Part shown: positions 22,606 to 35,360 of the stretch, one piece after another
Layout: each line of letters starts with the position of its first letter
Position numbering within the stretch: position 1 is the first letter of the stretch
Assembly: GCA_961205875.1 (NCBI GenBank)
Contig: OY540813.1
Location: 4,001,001-4,065,000 of the forward strand
DNA: 64,000 bases
Direction: 5' to 3'
DNA from: Sialis fuliginosa
Taxonomy: Eukaryota > Arthropoda > Insecta > Megaloptera > Sialidae
Program-made: the position numbers and the translations under genes
The notes under the pieces: generated by a model
Database searches by the model: none
The model's input: the letters and a program-made list of their open reading frames with translations, nothing else
Told to the model about the DNA's origin: nothing

Positions 22606-25600
22606 TTATAAACTGGGAGGTTCAGGTGATTTTCTTATTAAATTTTCTATTGTAAATAAAGAAGAATTTTTATGTTTGACTTCTTGACTAGAATCCACCA
22701 CAGGTGAAGATATTTCTTCTGAGGATCGTGAAGAATATTTATTAGTCGTTGCATTATCGATAGATTTCTCCGTAATTTGGGACTGTAAGGCTGATGTAAA
22801 TTGAAAGTTTCTATTCTGCAAATGAAACAATACAATAATTATTTACAACAGAAGTAAGTACGTATATAGCAAACACAATAATCAATAACTTCCATGACAC
22901 CTGACAGTTATTAGAATTTACTTTTCAAAAATGTTATTGTTTTATAATCAATATTAAATACTAAATGCATTACAATGACCTCTTGATTAAACAGTTTATC
23001 AAACTTTGTGTATTTTCTATGAAACCAGAAAAAAATTGACTATAGAAATAAATATATAAACCATAAAATATGATAATAAAACCTTTTTTTAATCAGGTTA
23101 ATAAACTTACACTAATTTCTCATTGTCTATATTATACTCTATAGCAATAAGTTCAGATTCTTTTTTTTTTTTGTTTTTTAGTAAATACATATTTTTATTG
23201 TTCTTTTATTTTTAATATTATGCTGCAATATTTTTAATTTTCGCATGTAAATTTTATAGAAAAGTTGTATTTTTTAGGTAATAAAAAATTTAACAATTGG
23301 GTATAAACTTTTCACAATAGTAGAATAAAATAAATATATTTACTTCGATTAATAAAAATTTTGAAAGTATCTTATTTCATTTCCGAAAGACAAATGAGCT
23401 ATTACAACACAATAGAATCAAAACGTCATAAGGTACTGGCACCAGTTATGGCCGCTATAAGAACAAGGTTTAATGTTTTTATGATTAACGGGCTTCTTTT
23501 TTGTAATTCTCATAAACTCATGTTATTAATAAAACAAGTAACTCTTTATTTAATCAATTTAATTACCAAAGTCCGCAAATATAGTTTGTTTTTTAAATTA
23601 TAGCCTTTTATTTTGTTTATGTTCTTTCTCATGTAATTGATAAAGTAAAATCAGTAATGAGAACACAGTGATGGACACTTTTTAATAAAAAAATTATACT
23701 AATAATTAGTTTAAATGTCCACCATTTTCACATCTATTGGCCGATTGTCACCAAATCACGCTGTAAGACAGTTAAATGTATATACATAGATTAAATGTAT
23801 ATAGAAATGGTATAGTAATCAAATATCAACAAATATTTATAATTCTGTACATTGAATTAAAAAATAGCCATTACTGGGGTCATATCCAAGACTGGTGTCA
23901 GTACCTTATACATATACAAAATTGATATTTAAGAATTCAATTTCGTTAATCACTAAATCTTTAACGGTCTTTTCTGTATATATTAATACATATATATATA
24001 AAAGAAATTAGTGATTCATAAAATAAACAGTTAACAGTTCACCGTTTAAAAACAAATAAGTTCCGAGAAGGTAACAAACGCGCTGTCGGAGAGCCGGCGT
24101 GTAATAATTCTGTACATAAACACAGGGGGAACTCAATTCTGAGAAGCAATAGAGAGGAACAAAAACAAACAAAGCTTTTTAAATAAACCACCAGATATCA
24201 TCATCAGATGAAACAAATACACCTACATATGAGACGATATTTATGATAAAATTCTACACCAGAGATTGCCAAACAAAATATTATAGCGGTCGTTCAATTT
24301 TAATAAGAAGTATTTCGATCCGGATTTTAACTGAAATAGAAAATTTTTTCTGTTATTTTCAATTTAGTATATGCACATATACATTTTATGCATGTCTAAG
24401 ATACTGGCACCAGTCTCGGACAATACCCGATAAGAATTACAAAAAAAAAGAAACCCGTCAATCCCAAAAAACATTATACCTTGCTGTTAAAGCTTCCATG
24501 ACCTTACTAATGCCGTGTTTAGACCAAAGAGACAAAACAGCAATGAAGTATTATTTTGACAAAATTGCAACAAACTGTATACAGTAAAAGCTCCTTATTC
24601 GCGCTTCCTTCATTCACGTTTTCACTATTCGCGGATTAAAAAAATGCGACCCAATTCCTATATTCGCGGCTAAAGATTTCTTTATTCGCGGATCTAATCA
24701 GGAAACGTGACATTTAATTTGAAAAATCTTAGTGAAGGTTTAAGAATGGCAAATGAGCTTTGTGATTTCTTTATGAAAATTGATCCGTCTATGGAACGAA
24801 GTCTTATTTTTAAGAGGCAAATTGCTAATGCCATTGCTGAATATCAGTCTGAATTGAAGGAGCTTTTAAAAACTGCCAAGCAAGAAAAAATTACAAAATT
24901 CTTTAAGCCATTGCCTAAGCCTAAAGATAATAATTAATCAATATGGTCAAAAACTTCAATTAAATTGATTTTTTTATATTGTATTTGTTTATTTATTTTG
25001 TCACCTAGGAACGTATCCTTTATAATCCCATATAAATTACCATTCCGTATTCATGGTTTCTGTATTCGCGGCATATTTATGGAACATATACCCCGCGAAT
25101 AAAGAGCTTTTACTGTACATACATTTTTAAATACAGTGTTTTTAAAACACTTGCTGTTTTGTGTTTTTGGTCTAAACATACTACAGTTGGATAAACTACA
25201 AATTTCAACAAAAGATCCAAAAGGCCAAAAAACAATGACTTATTTCACGACTCATATTACTCAAAAAAAAATTTATAAACATAATAAAATTAAATACTAC
25301 ATGATTTATTAAATATTATTTTTTTTATGAAAATATACCATTTTAAAATAACAATATCATATGCATTATAATTATTATTAAATTTGTTTATGTATTTACC
25401 TAAATAGTTAATGAGCCGAGTAGAAAATGGCTGGATTATTGCAGAAACATTTTGTTTATGTTATTGCTAAAGTTTACGTCACCGAAATATTTATCAACAA
25501 TGTAGATTAATTATTGATTTTAGTCAATCATTATTATTTGCTAATTGATTAGTTTTATTTATTTTCATATAAAGATAACTACACAATGATTTGATTGTAC

Positions 25601-27628
25601 GTTATAAATTACGCCAAGTTTTTTTGTGAATGCTTTAACAAAATTAAAAATTGGAATACGTAGTTTTTTTTTTTAATACTTAATTATAAATTGTGTTAAC
25701 TTATTGCAATATCATTTTATTCATTTGTTTGTATTTTCTTTAATTAATTATGTTTTGTTGTTTTCGACAAACCTTCATTCATTTACAAGTCTTGAAGCTT
25801 CCGCGGTGATCTTGATATGTATCTTGGCTCCTGGATGTCAGCCGAGTCGGTTTAGTCGTGTTATCGGCCAACATTATCCGGGCTCTTCTAAAAGTGCACT
25901 GCATTGTGTGACGAAACATTGGCCAATAACACGACCAAACTGACGCGGCTTATACCCAGAACCTAAGATCCACTTCATTAATGTTTTTAAATTTTAAATA
26001 CTTTTTGATGTTTCAAAACAAGGAACAAGAATTAGTTACAGTAGAACTTCCCTAGACGTACACAACCTCTCTAAAAGTATATTACCCATCTACCCCAACA
26101 TACTTGATAAAAACTCATCGCACATCAAATTAAACTATAAAAAAAAATTCAATTTAAATTAATTTTAAAATAAAACCATTATGATTTATAAAAAAGAGTT
26201 ATTTCAAAATTTTTCATTGACTATTGTTGCTACAGTGTTCGTTATAGTTTTCATTGAAAGTGCTATTTAAAAGGTACATTCTGGATTTTTTTCAAATTTT
26301 TCTGATAACGACTTTGAACGCAAATATATCGTGACTAAAGGGTTAAAATCAAAAGGTCATTTAACATATCGAGCTTTCACCGTCTTTAAAGACAAATTAA
26401 AATTAATTTTACAAGACACCTATTTTTTAGAAACACTTTATTGAAGAAATAAGGCAATTCATAGCAGTTATGATAGAAATATCTAGAGTTCTTAATGTCG
26501 TCAACAATAAGAATTTAAAAATTCAAACTGCTGACTAGAAACAAGCATACCAACATCAAATTTGTAAAAAAACACGAAAAAACTAATTATTAATTTTTTT
26601 TAACGATAAATCTCAGGGATATAACGATTTTTTATGATTCTATCTCTCTATTATACAAAACTCAATTTCAAATAAATTCAGCGGTTTGGGCTCGATATAA
26701 CCTCAAATACGGATGGTAAATTGAATATTTTTAAAATAGATTAATAAGTTTAGAAACTATACAGTATATCAACGGCGGGCAACCTCCGATCCGCGGGCCA
26801 ACTCCGGCCCGCGAGATCTTTCGAAGAAATAATAAATAATTATGCAGCACCAGATATCGCACTAATTAAAATTTGTTTTCATTTATATTCATTGTTTTGT
26901 AATTAATACTTACTAATTTTTTTCATTTCTTTTTAATTTAAAATGATAAGATAAATAAATACGGCCCGCGAACAGCGCGTAAATCTTATTCAAAAGGTTG
27001 CCCACCCCTGCTGTCATTTAAATAAGTCAAATTTATCGTTCCAAAATTTTCAATCAATAAAATGCAAACTCACCTGGCTATGACTTAATCCTTGTAAATT
27101 ATTCACTTTCACCTGCACACGCTGCCTCCTCGTTTTCCTTCTTCTGTAGTTCCCCTTCTCAAACATATTAGTAGCCGCTGGATCTAACATCCAATAGCTC
27201 CCTTTACCACCACCCATTGGTTCGCATCCAGGCGACGACAGAGCTTTTTCTCTCGGCACTTTCACGAAACAATCATTCAAACTTAAGTTATGCCGGATTG
27301 AATTTTGCCAGCCTTGTTTATTATCCCTATAATACGGAAATCTATCCATGATGAATTTATATATCCCACTCAAAGTAAGTCTTTGCTTCGGCGAAGAACT
27401 AATAGCCATCGCAATCAGAGCAATATAAGAATACGGTGGTTTTTCAGGCCTTGGTTGAGGTGGTTTCATCGGTGCCGGTAACCAGATCGGCGGTTGGTAA
27501 AGCGTCGCGAACCGTCGGTAAAGTGGAAAACATCCGTGCAACCCTAAGTACTCTAATTGCAACTGCATTTGGTCCATGTTCTGTGTACACAAGTCCCATT
27601 GTTGAAAGGTAGTTGACGATGGTAACAT
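22606..27628 (-). CDS. FoxL1: Forkhead transcription factor, FoxL1-like
   Basis: Nuclear DNA-binding regulator. Exon 1 is 27628-27074 (donor CAG|GTGAGT) and exon 2 is 22815-22606 (acceptor TTTGCAG); the junction is phase 0 and gives 254 residues. The forkhead domain spans about residues 61-170: [10 protein letters not shown], then [21 protein letters not shown] (recognition helix), then [10 protein letters not shown] and [18 protein letters not shown] after wing 2 points to FoxL1, and FoxL2 is the alternative. A spacer of about 14 residues lies between VPRE and GKGSYW, where FoxL1 proteins usually have about five. FTIENLI at residues 239-245 is an eh1-type motif, known in Fox proteins to recruit Groucho. 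The first ATG is used; the frame stays open upstream to about 27745 without an ATG, so a further 5' exon is possible. Confidence 0.85.
23432..23905. mobile_element. MITE family 'GGTACTGGCACCAG', copy 3 (in the FoxL1 intron)
   Basis: The best preserved copy. It has 'ggtactggcaccagttatgg' on the left and 'actggtgtcagtacc' on the right, both preceded or followed by an A/T-rich 'ataa'/'ttat' that could be the target site. Its orientation is inverse to copies 1 and 2. Confidence 0.8.
24400..24511. mobile_element. MITE family 'GGTACTGGCACCAG', copy 4, reduced
   Basis: Left end 'gatactggcaccagtctc' and the right-hand interior 'ccttgctgttaaagc' are joined with the middle missing. It directly abuts the next element. 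Confidence 0.6.
24516..25178. mobile_element. Small MITE split by a pogo-like insertion
   Basis: Inverted ends 'tgtttagaccaaa' (24516) and 'tttggtctaaaca' (to 25178), with inner blocks 'caaaacagcaa' and 'ttgctgttttg' that are also inverse. Only about 127 bases belong to this element; the rest is the pogo-like element between 24582 and 25115. Confidence 0.75.
24582..25115 (+). mobile_element. pogo/Tigger-like element with transposase remnant
   Basis: Inverted ends 'cagtaaaagctccttattcg' and 'cgaataaagagcttttactg', with TA on each side. Further copies of the phrase 'tattcgcgg' lie inside. An open frame at 24707-24937 encodes about 76 residues ending [10 protein letters not shown], like the lysine-rich C-terminal tail of pogo/Tigger transposases. 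The DNA-binding and DDE domains are absent, so the copy is non-autonomous. It sits inside the small MITE in the FoxL1 intron. Confidence 0.8.
25797..25970. mobile_element. Foldback MITE in the FoxL1 intron
   Basis: The arms contain 'gtttagtcgtgttatcggcc' on the left and the inverse 'ggccaataacacgaccaaac' on the right. Outer parts match more loosely. No target site is certain. Confidence 0.7.
26770..27013. mobile_element. Short hAT-type MITE in the FoxL1 intron
   Basis: The ends 'caacggcgggcaacct' and 'ggttgcccacccctgctg' are inverse and of the widespread hAT type. Subterminal 'ggcccgcgag'/'cggcccgcgaac' blocks support this. The 8-bp target duplication is not recognisable. Confidence 0.65.
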
Positions 27629-27746
27629 ATCGATCACTGATGAGGAACTACGTATTAGAAATGGGAACTCCTCCGTGGTCCATGCCTTCCCCCACCACTT
27701 TCTTTCTGGACCATTCAACGTCTCTCTCAGGAGATCAAGTGTACCC

Positions 27747-28384
27747 TACTTTTTATTGGTTTTAAAAATAACTGTAGTTTGTATATTTTTTAATTGGGAA
27801 ATGATTATAAACGAATCAATTAAAAGTAATGTTTTGTTATGATTATAATCTCGTTATTAAAAAAGAATTGATTTTTTTGTAAATAGATTTTATTTGTTAT
27901 TAACATTTTATTGGGATGTGAAAATCAAAAAAAAATTTTTGTCAAAATTTTCACGAATAATTTAAATTGTTTTCCAAACAAATGAATTTTATAATAATTT
28001 AATAAAATTAAAATAATACACGCATACACAGATATTATGAAATATAATATAGTTTAGGTATACTATTACATAATTTTTTGTTAATTTAAAAATTTAAACA
28101 ATCGTCCGAAAAATGTTGATTTTGATAAACTTTTATATACACTAACGTATTAAAAACAAGCACAAAAAATCAGTAAACAAATAACAAGCAAAACAATGAG
28201 AATTGATCTGAACGTAAAGATTTTATTTTTTACTAATGTTAAACAATGCAATATTAATAAAATTATACTAACCTATATCTAAGTATTTAAAACAATAATG
28301 TTGTCTTACCCATGAGCAGTGGTGGCTTATGGAAAAACTGAACTAAATAATATCAAAGGTAACCCTTAAAAAAAAAATTGCCGA
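27747..28384. other. AT-rich flank upstream of the forkhead gene
   Basis: No gene or repeat is recognisable. This would hold the promoter or an upstream exon of the forkhead gene; no TATA box or initiator stands out. Confidence 0.3.
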
Positions 28385-28870
28385 CACTAATAACTAAAAT
28401 ATCGGTATGGAGAACCATACATGACTTCCATGTTCTTTAATATCTTTTTAAATAATTTTTCATATATGAGAAATTATTAATTAATTAGTATTGTTACTAA
28501 TTAGTATTTAAAATTCAAGGGTTACTTTCACCCCTTCAATAGCTGTTTAGGCACGTATAAATAATAAATGTCCCTTAGGTTCAATTGAACTACAAATGTA
28601 TCAAGTCTTATCAAAATTAGTGAGATAATATTCGCAACGTTCACTTTTTAGACGATAAAAGTTACAAAATTTCGATTATTTCCAAAACCCCTAATCCGAT
28701 TAGTACCAAAACCAATGGGTCTGGAGTACTCACTGAGACAAACATTTTCCCCAAAAATAATTCAGATCGGTGCATTTTTACAATAGTATCGTGAACGAAA
28801 GAAAATTCTACATCCGCACAGACACACAGACACACGCACAGCCGCCATGCGGAAATTAACTTTTTGCGTA
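28385..28870 (-). repeat. Dispersed repeat family DR6, uninterrupted copy
   Basis: Matches 36870-37621 in inverse orientation, including 'gccgccatgcggaaattaac' and 'gaccattggttttggtact'-like blocks. Its left end 'ggtatggagaaccatacatg' is the uninterrupted version of the site where the hAT element at 37622-40780 inserted. A shorter copy is at about 58750-58975. Confidence 0.75.
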
Positions 28871-30439
28871 CAAATGTCACACACCTATTTTCTTCCTCAG
28901 GATACAAGCTATCTTTCTGCCAAATTTCATCATGAAAGGTAACAAACAGATAGAGAGACACACTTTCGCATTTTTAATATTAGTATGGATAATGCAATTA
29001 TTTTTTATCAATATATTATCATATATGTAATCTATACTAATATACATAAAGAGATAACGTTTGTATGTGTGTGTTTGACAGAAATAATTTCGAAAATTAC
29101 TGTACCGATTTTGGTGAAACTTACACAAAACGAAGTACGAATGTGTAAGCGGTGTATACATATGAATATAGTCACATATCTGTATCTCAAGGGGGAGGAT
29201 GTGACGGGGTTCTAGTCTGCAGGTCCGGGGATAAGGGGGGGGGGGGGTCGGCGAGTTTACAAAAAAAAATTTGTCATCAATTTTTTTTTAAATTTCTTAG
29301 TAGGCGGTGGCCCGATAAAAATCCTGGCTCGGGGTGGAGCGGGAGGGTAAGATTAAAAAAATAATTATGAATCTTGTATTTTGTTAATACACCTCTGCGC
29401 GTCGTTGGAGAAAACTGTTGACAATACAAATGCAAAACATAATAAATACGGTTTTATTGTACATTGTAATACGGTTTACAAGTGACTTGTAATTTTAGAA
29501 TCACAAACTTGTAGTCTCGTCAAACAGAGCGCAGCCACACGGAACAATATGAATGTAACTACAAACAAATTATTATTATTGTTATTTACAACCATTTATA
29601 TTACGAAGAAAACATTTATATCATTGAATTTATTATATTCTCATCAGAGCCATTGTACGAGTTACATATCTACAGAATGTTTTCTATTATCATCGTTACC
29701 GTTCAAAAGCCAAAACGACTAACTTCGCAAAACAAACAATAGAGCAGCGGTTTTTAAACTTATGTAATCTAGGGACCCCCTTTTGAATAATTATTTCTCA
29801 GAAAACCCCTCCCTGCAGGGGTAAATTAAAAAAAAAATGAATACAATTTTTCTTATCAACAGCAATGACCCCTCCCCCACACCCAATTGAAAACCTAAAT
29901 CCGCGCCTGACACTTGAACATATCCAATAACATTCTATTTATATGGCTATTTAAATGTTATTTCTTATAACCAATCGCATATTCAAATTTGTCTTATTTA
30001 TGAGTCCCTTAATTACTGCATTCTCATAATTCTGTCTCTCATTGGTGTACTTTACTTCACCCCTCCCACTTCCAAATACACACATACCTTTAAGACAGGG
30101 GCGTAACAAGGATATAAAGTGGAGCACATCTATATTATGATTCTGCCTAAAAATAAGTAAATAAACATCATTGTTATTAAAACAGTGGCGATATGTATAT
30201 ATACTATTATATAATATATATACATACACTAACTGTATAAAGTTAAAATACCACTGTGTTATAAATTTCAAAATAAATCCATAGATAGTACAACCCTCTT
30301 GAAAGTTCTTGATAACTCTTTTATAGTACCGGACATTAGTTTTGGTAATTTAGTAACTAACTTGCGCTGACCATTTTTAAGACGAGAGTATTAATTTGGC
30401 TGTATATCCCTTTTCTCTCGTAATCTTTAAGGTGTTTCT
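28871..30439. other. No gene; repeat fragments and a long G run
   Basis: A DR1 fragment (28895-28985), a repeat head near 29025 ('actaatatacataaagagat'), a 13-base G run at 29235-29247, and hAT-like termini near 29755 ('cagcggtttttaaac') and 30098 ('caggggcgtaac'). No gene is supported. Confidence 0.4.
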
Positions 30440-30712
30440 CAGTGTGTGAAAGTGTGTCTGTCTCTCTGTTTGTAACCGCTGAACTGATCTTGATGAAATA
30501 ACTTGCATCCGGAGGGAGGACACTGGCTACTACTTTATATCCCGAAAAATTGATTAGATAAAAAAATGGTGACAAATGTGCGACCTATTTTATCGACTAC
30601 CATAACAGAAATCTATATTACTTAGCCTTCTTCTTCTTCTTCGTAGGTTTTATGTCTGACAGCTCCTACCTAACCTAACTTCAACACGAACGAAGTCGCG
30701 GGTAACAGCTAA
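30440..30712 (+). repeat. Dispersed repeat family DR1
   Basis: Contains 'actgatcttgatgaaata' and ends 'acgaagtcgcgggtaacagc'. Same order of blocks as 172-485. Confidence 0.7.
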
Positions 30713-30767
30713 TTGCAAATATAGGGATTACGCTTGAAATTCTTTTGACTGATATTATTTTGAGGCT

Positions 30768-31047
30768 AATACGGAGAGTATGGATGTCAAAAACAAATAT
30801 GTAGTTATTCAGAATAGAGTTGATGCTTTAATAATATACACTCTGTCCTTGGTTAGGACAATCTATTGGGGCGAAAGAGGGTTAGTATAGTATAAAAACG
30901 GGGATTCAATCTCCACCACAACAAACTGTTTTAAAATAATTCTATCAAATAAAATAAACATAAAAATGGTATAAATGTTCTATTCTGAATTACTATGTAC
31001 ATGATTTTTGACAATTCTGAAAGGGGACACCCATACACTCCGTATTA
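30768..31047. mobile_element. Foldback MITE, 280 bp
   Basis: Left 'taatacggagagtatggatg' and right 'acacccatacactccgtatta' are inverse. The inner pair 'attcagaatag'/'ctattctgaat' extends the symmetry. Confidence 0.75.
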
Positions 31048-31309
31048 ACCTATTTTGACGATATCTTTACTCACAGGAAGTGAATTATTTCAGGATTATG
31101 ATTGGAGATTCTTATAATATTTTGCTTCCTCGCAATATCGAAGATACATAATTTTGCTTTAAAAATTCGTCATTTTTTTTAAATTGATATTTTCTGTGAC
31201 ATGTTAAATGTCATGTTGACGTTTTAAATGTCATTTTGACGTTTGCATAAATTTAGATTTAGATTGAAATTGTCAAAAAATTAAAAATATACGAAAAAAT
31301 AATCAGGTG

Positions 31310-31478
31310 CGTTTTAAGAAAATTTCGAACTAATATTTTTTAGTAAATTTGTATAAAAATTAAATTGTTAACCAATTCCAAGCAATTTATCTAAACACTG
31401 TCGGTTTTTATTTAAATTGTTCAATAATTAACTACCTTAGCACGAGGAAGCACTGTGCATTTACTTGGCAGATTTTTT
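31310..31478 (+). repeat. Dispersed repeat family DR4
   Basis: Shares 'aaaattaaattgttaaccaa'-type and 'gtgcatttacttggcagat' blocks with the other DR4 copies. Confidence 0.6.
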
Positions 31479-33267
31479 TTAGTTACAAAATTTGGTTAAC
31501 AATAAGTCTACTATGTTAGTAAAATCGTTTCTGAATATTTCAAATACGGCTACGTGCGTGCCTGATCCAGCGGAATTCGTGACTGTCACACAAACTAAGC
31601 TCCCGATATTTTACGATTGTTTTAACACATGCTGACAAAACATCGGAACACGTAATCCCCATGTAGGTATCTCTCTGCTAATATACATGACAATTTATAA
31701 ACAATGTCGGGCAATAAATGCCTACAACCACAACTATTAAAAGTGGCTACACAAACAATTAATGCGTCAACTTTATGGTATTATTGTGCAGACTTTTTTG
31801 TGTTCTCTTTGAGGATACTTTTTAATACCGCCGTTAAATAAATATTATTTTTTAACTCCGTATATTTGTTGAACGGAAACTCTACCAAGCAAAATAATAT
31901 TTAGATGTTGTCACATAAATTTAAGTTCTTTTATTTATTCAACAATTAAACCGTGTGTGTGGTTTTCGGGAATATTAAATGTTTTCCAATGATTGTTTGG
32001 AATATTAATAAGTTAAATATACAAAAAAATGTTATTATGTTTAAATGTCCACATAATATATCATATTTGTGTTTTCCAAAACATTTTTAAAATCTCATAA
32101 GAATTTTATTTAAAAATAATACAAATGGCAGGTTTAAAAAATGGTTGCCAACTTTTATAAATTAAATAATAAAAAATAGGGCTAGAAGTTATACTTACTT
32201 GGTGTTTTGAAAAAAACTACGAAAAATTAACCCCAAAAAATATATTTTATGAATAGACTATTTCTTCCAATTATTAAAATCATTTTTTCGGGAAAAAACA
32301 TATTTGAAACAAAAAGATTTTGATTTATTTATATAACGAAACAAATTAATAATCAAGTTCGTTTTTATGAGGCTTATAGACTCAGAAACTACTGAACCGA
32401 TTTCAATGCGATTTTCACCAATAGTTAGATAATTTTTCTGTGCAGTATCTATTAATATTTTATGAAACTTAAGATTTAACATCAAAAAACTAAAAAAAAT
32501 CTTTATCAAGTCGTGTTTTGTTTCCATGATGTCATAGCATACAATTGTCGGATGTTAGATGGACATGTTGGGTGGACATATTAAATATTTTAGGTCGCTA
32601 TGATTTTGTGTATATTAACCCGGGTAACACCGGGTCCAAGTATTTAAATTTTCAAATAAATGATGAAATGCTTATACAAATGTTGCAAAATAGAGTAGTT
32701 ATTTATTTTTTAAATACGTAATATTCGTTATACAGTTTACAAATTGTAATAAATTAGAATTTTTGAAATGATTTTATTACATTCATTGCGGTTTTGATCT
32801 AATACACATAATAGCCATTTTACGACTTGCCAGATTACTTGAAAGGGATAATTTCAAACTGTTTGAAGTTTGCTAGCAACTTTATTAAAATAAATAACGA
32901 ATGTAGAAATTGTAAAAGGTAAATACCAATTTATGTATTTTTAAGTGTAAAATTCGATGAAATTGAATTAAAATGGTTCTTAAAATAAAACCATGTTATT
33001 CATTACAAATTATAAAAAAACGAACAAATTCGCTCAGAGCTTTTACTTTGTTTATTTTAATTTTAGCTTCATTTACTTCAAAATTAGTGTAGCATTTATC
33101 AAAGTGTTAGTCATTTCATTTAAAAAAAACAGTGTTCTTCAAACAATTTTAGTCTAACAGCATAAAAATGCCCTATAATAATTTTAGAAAATCTATAAAG
33201 ATAGATTAATTAATTTCTAATTGTAGATTTTTAAACTTTTACTTATTAATTAATATATTATACACTA
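31479..33267. other. AT-rich DNA with a DR3 repeat at 32370-32640
   Basis: DR3 shares 'actgaaccgatttcaatgcg' and 'gttaacccgggtaacaccggg'-type ends with 36172-36410 and 36660-36870 (inverse). The remainder shows nothing I can name. Confidence 0.45.
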
Positions 33268-33540
33268 GCTGTTACCCGTAACTTCGTTCGCGTGGTATAC
33301 AGGTTAGATAATACAGATTTCTGTTATGATAGTCAATAAAAGATGTTTTTAGTTTTGCATTTGCACACTAGATGTCTTCGCCAAAAATTTATAACCTATC
33401 GCGCGTACAAATGTTTTTACCTAATAAATTTTTGGGATACAAAATAGCTACATATGTCTTTCCTCAGGATGCAAGCTACCTCCTTGCCAAATTTAATCAA
33501 GATCGGTTCAGCGGTTGTCGTGAAAAGGTAACAAACAAAC
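33268..33540 (-). repeat. Dispersed repeat family DR1
   Basis: Starts 'agctgttacccgtaacttcg' and ends in the inverse of the TCTG-type head. Same family as 172-485, opposite strand. Confidence 0.7.
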
Positions 33541-34641
33541 AAAAAAATTAAACCAATTTCCGGAAACCAATATTCACTTCCTGACAACAAAATATACAAA
33601 AATGAAAAGTCATACTTTGATATTTAGAGTGCAATGACTTCAATATTTTTTTGTGTTTATAAAATAATTTATATATATTATAAAAATCGTTAATAATTAT
33701 TGAATCGTTTTAACGGCCTTATTATTTTATAGTATTCTACATATAACATTTTCTAAATAATCGTGTAACTTGCACATTATCGCCCACCGAGTCTATGACC
33801 TAAATTCTTACATTTATCAATTACGTTTATTTGAAATTATGGTTCGCCTGGTGTATTGAACACAATGAAACATATTTTATTATATTTATTTTACATGCTA
33901 TTAAAATGCATTATTGATTCTAACTTCGGTTTTTGTACAGAGTGACAGCTCAGATTGCAATTTTAAAATAAAAAAATTAATTTTTAATAATAATTAATGT
34001 AAGGTGAAGTAACATAAAACGATTCTCAATTTTTTTCATAATTTCGTAAAGTATACTGTAAAATTTTGAAAAATAAATTTAAAGAAAATTATACGCGATC
34101 ATGATATGTCTCATATACCCCCGCATCTGCGGGTACCTGATATGTATTTCTTTTTTATTTTGAAGCAAAAAAATCTTAATTTCTTATCTTAAAAAAATAA
34201 CAAACCAAAATTTTCTTATTACACAAAAATTAATATTTTGTAACCAACAAGATTTGGAACCATTGGTTGTTTAAAGAAATTTTCTTATCATTGCTTGAAA
34301 ATTTAAAACAAAAAATACAAATTTACATATCGGTCATGACATAATTTCCAAATCAAAAAAATCAACAAAATGAACATTGTTAAGTTATATATTTGTTTGT
34401 ATTTTGCAATTTGTGTTTATTTTTATCTGACTTTAATTGTATATGTTTATTTATTTAGCATATACTTATATTATACAACAATAAATTTTACGTCCTATAT
34501 AAATAGTATTTACCATTTTTTATTATTTAAAATTTACGTTTAATACATTCTTTTAAATTACTACAACTAAAATTCATTTGAATATTTTGTAGTTAAAGTA
34601 GCATCTTTTATTTTTAATTACTTAAAAACAATATTATAAAT
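33541..34641. other. AT-rich DNA without a gene
   Basis: I see no gene and no bounded element. A small hairpin 'tacccccgcatctgcgggta' lies near 34117. Confidence 0.4.
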
Positions 34642-34790
34642 GAAGAGATGAGTTCCAAAACTCAATCGTTCCATTTTAAAAATAATCGAGATGTAGTGGA
34701 TTTTGAAAAAATGCCAAAAATTCTTTCAAAATCCACTGCATCTCGACTTTTTTTTAAATGGAGAGAACGAATTTTGAAACTCACTTCTTC
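34642..34790. repeat. 149-bp near-perfect hairpin
   Basis: Arms of about 65 bases: 'gaagagatgagttccaaaac' on the left against an end whose complement begins 'gaagaagtgagtttcaaaa'. Inner blocks 'tcgagatgtagtggattttg' and its inverse also pair. It could be a foldback MITE or a long miRNA-like precursor. The sequence alone does not decide. Confidence 0.8.
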
Positions 34791-34984
34791 AAATATTCTG
34801 TTTAAATAAGGGATCGATTATTTATTGCTTGATTCTTCAAAAAAATGCATTCATAGACCAAGCTACAAGTGTGTTATTCTTTGGCAAGGGAAGATATTAA
34901 CAGGCTACTTATTGTTAGTTGTTCTCCACAAAAATCACTCCATCAAGTCATTGGCGTAACAATTGGATTTTTAAATAAAATACA

Positions 34985-35325
34985 AATTGCTTGGAATAGG
35001 CATGATGCCTAATTTTTAAAAACTATTTTATGATAATCTTACGTATCTCCTATTTCCAAAAAAATGCTTATTTCTGCAGAAAATAAAGGTTTAATCACAA
35101 AAATTGACCCTTTTAAAACTAATTTTGAATTTGACGCCAAAACGCTCGCAGGTGTCATGGCGCATTTTTGACTTCACAACTATGTAAACATTTCTTGTAA
35201 ACTATAATAAATCCTTGTTCCATCGTTAATGTTTCTTGGTTTTACTTTTGGTAACACAAAACTGAGCAAATTGATAATTTAAAACCACAAAATAATTTAT
35301 AAACAGTGCAGATATTAATGACAAG
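34985..35325 (+). repeat. Dispersed repeat family DR5
   Basis: Begins 'ggaataggcatgatgcc' and matches 5570-5865 in the other direction. No coding content. Confidence 0.6.
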
Positions 35326-35360
35326 ATTCATTCTATACCCAAATCTAGTTAAAGAATTAT

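Noticed and set aside
27629-27718. Extending FoxL1 to begin at 27718
   Set aside because: The triplet there is TTG, not ATG, which is not a normal animal start. The first ATG is at 27628.
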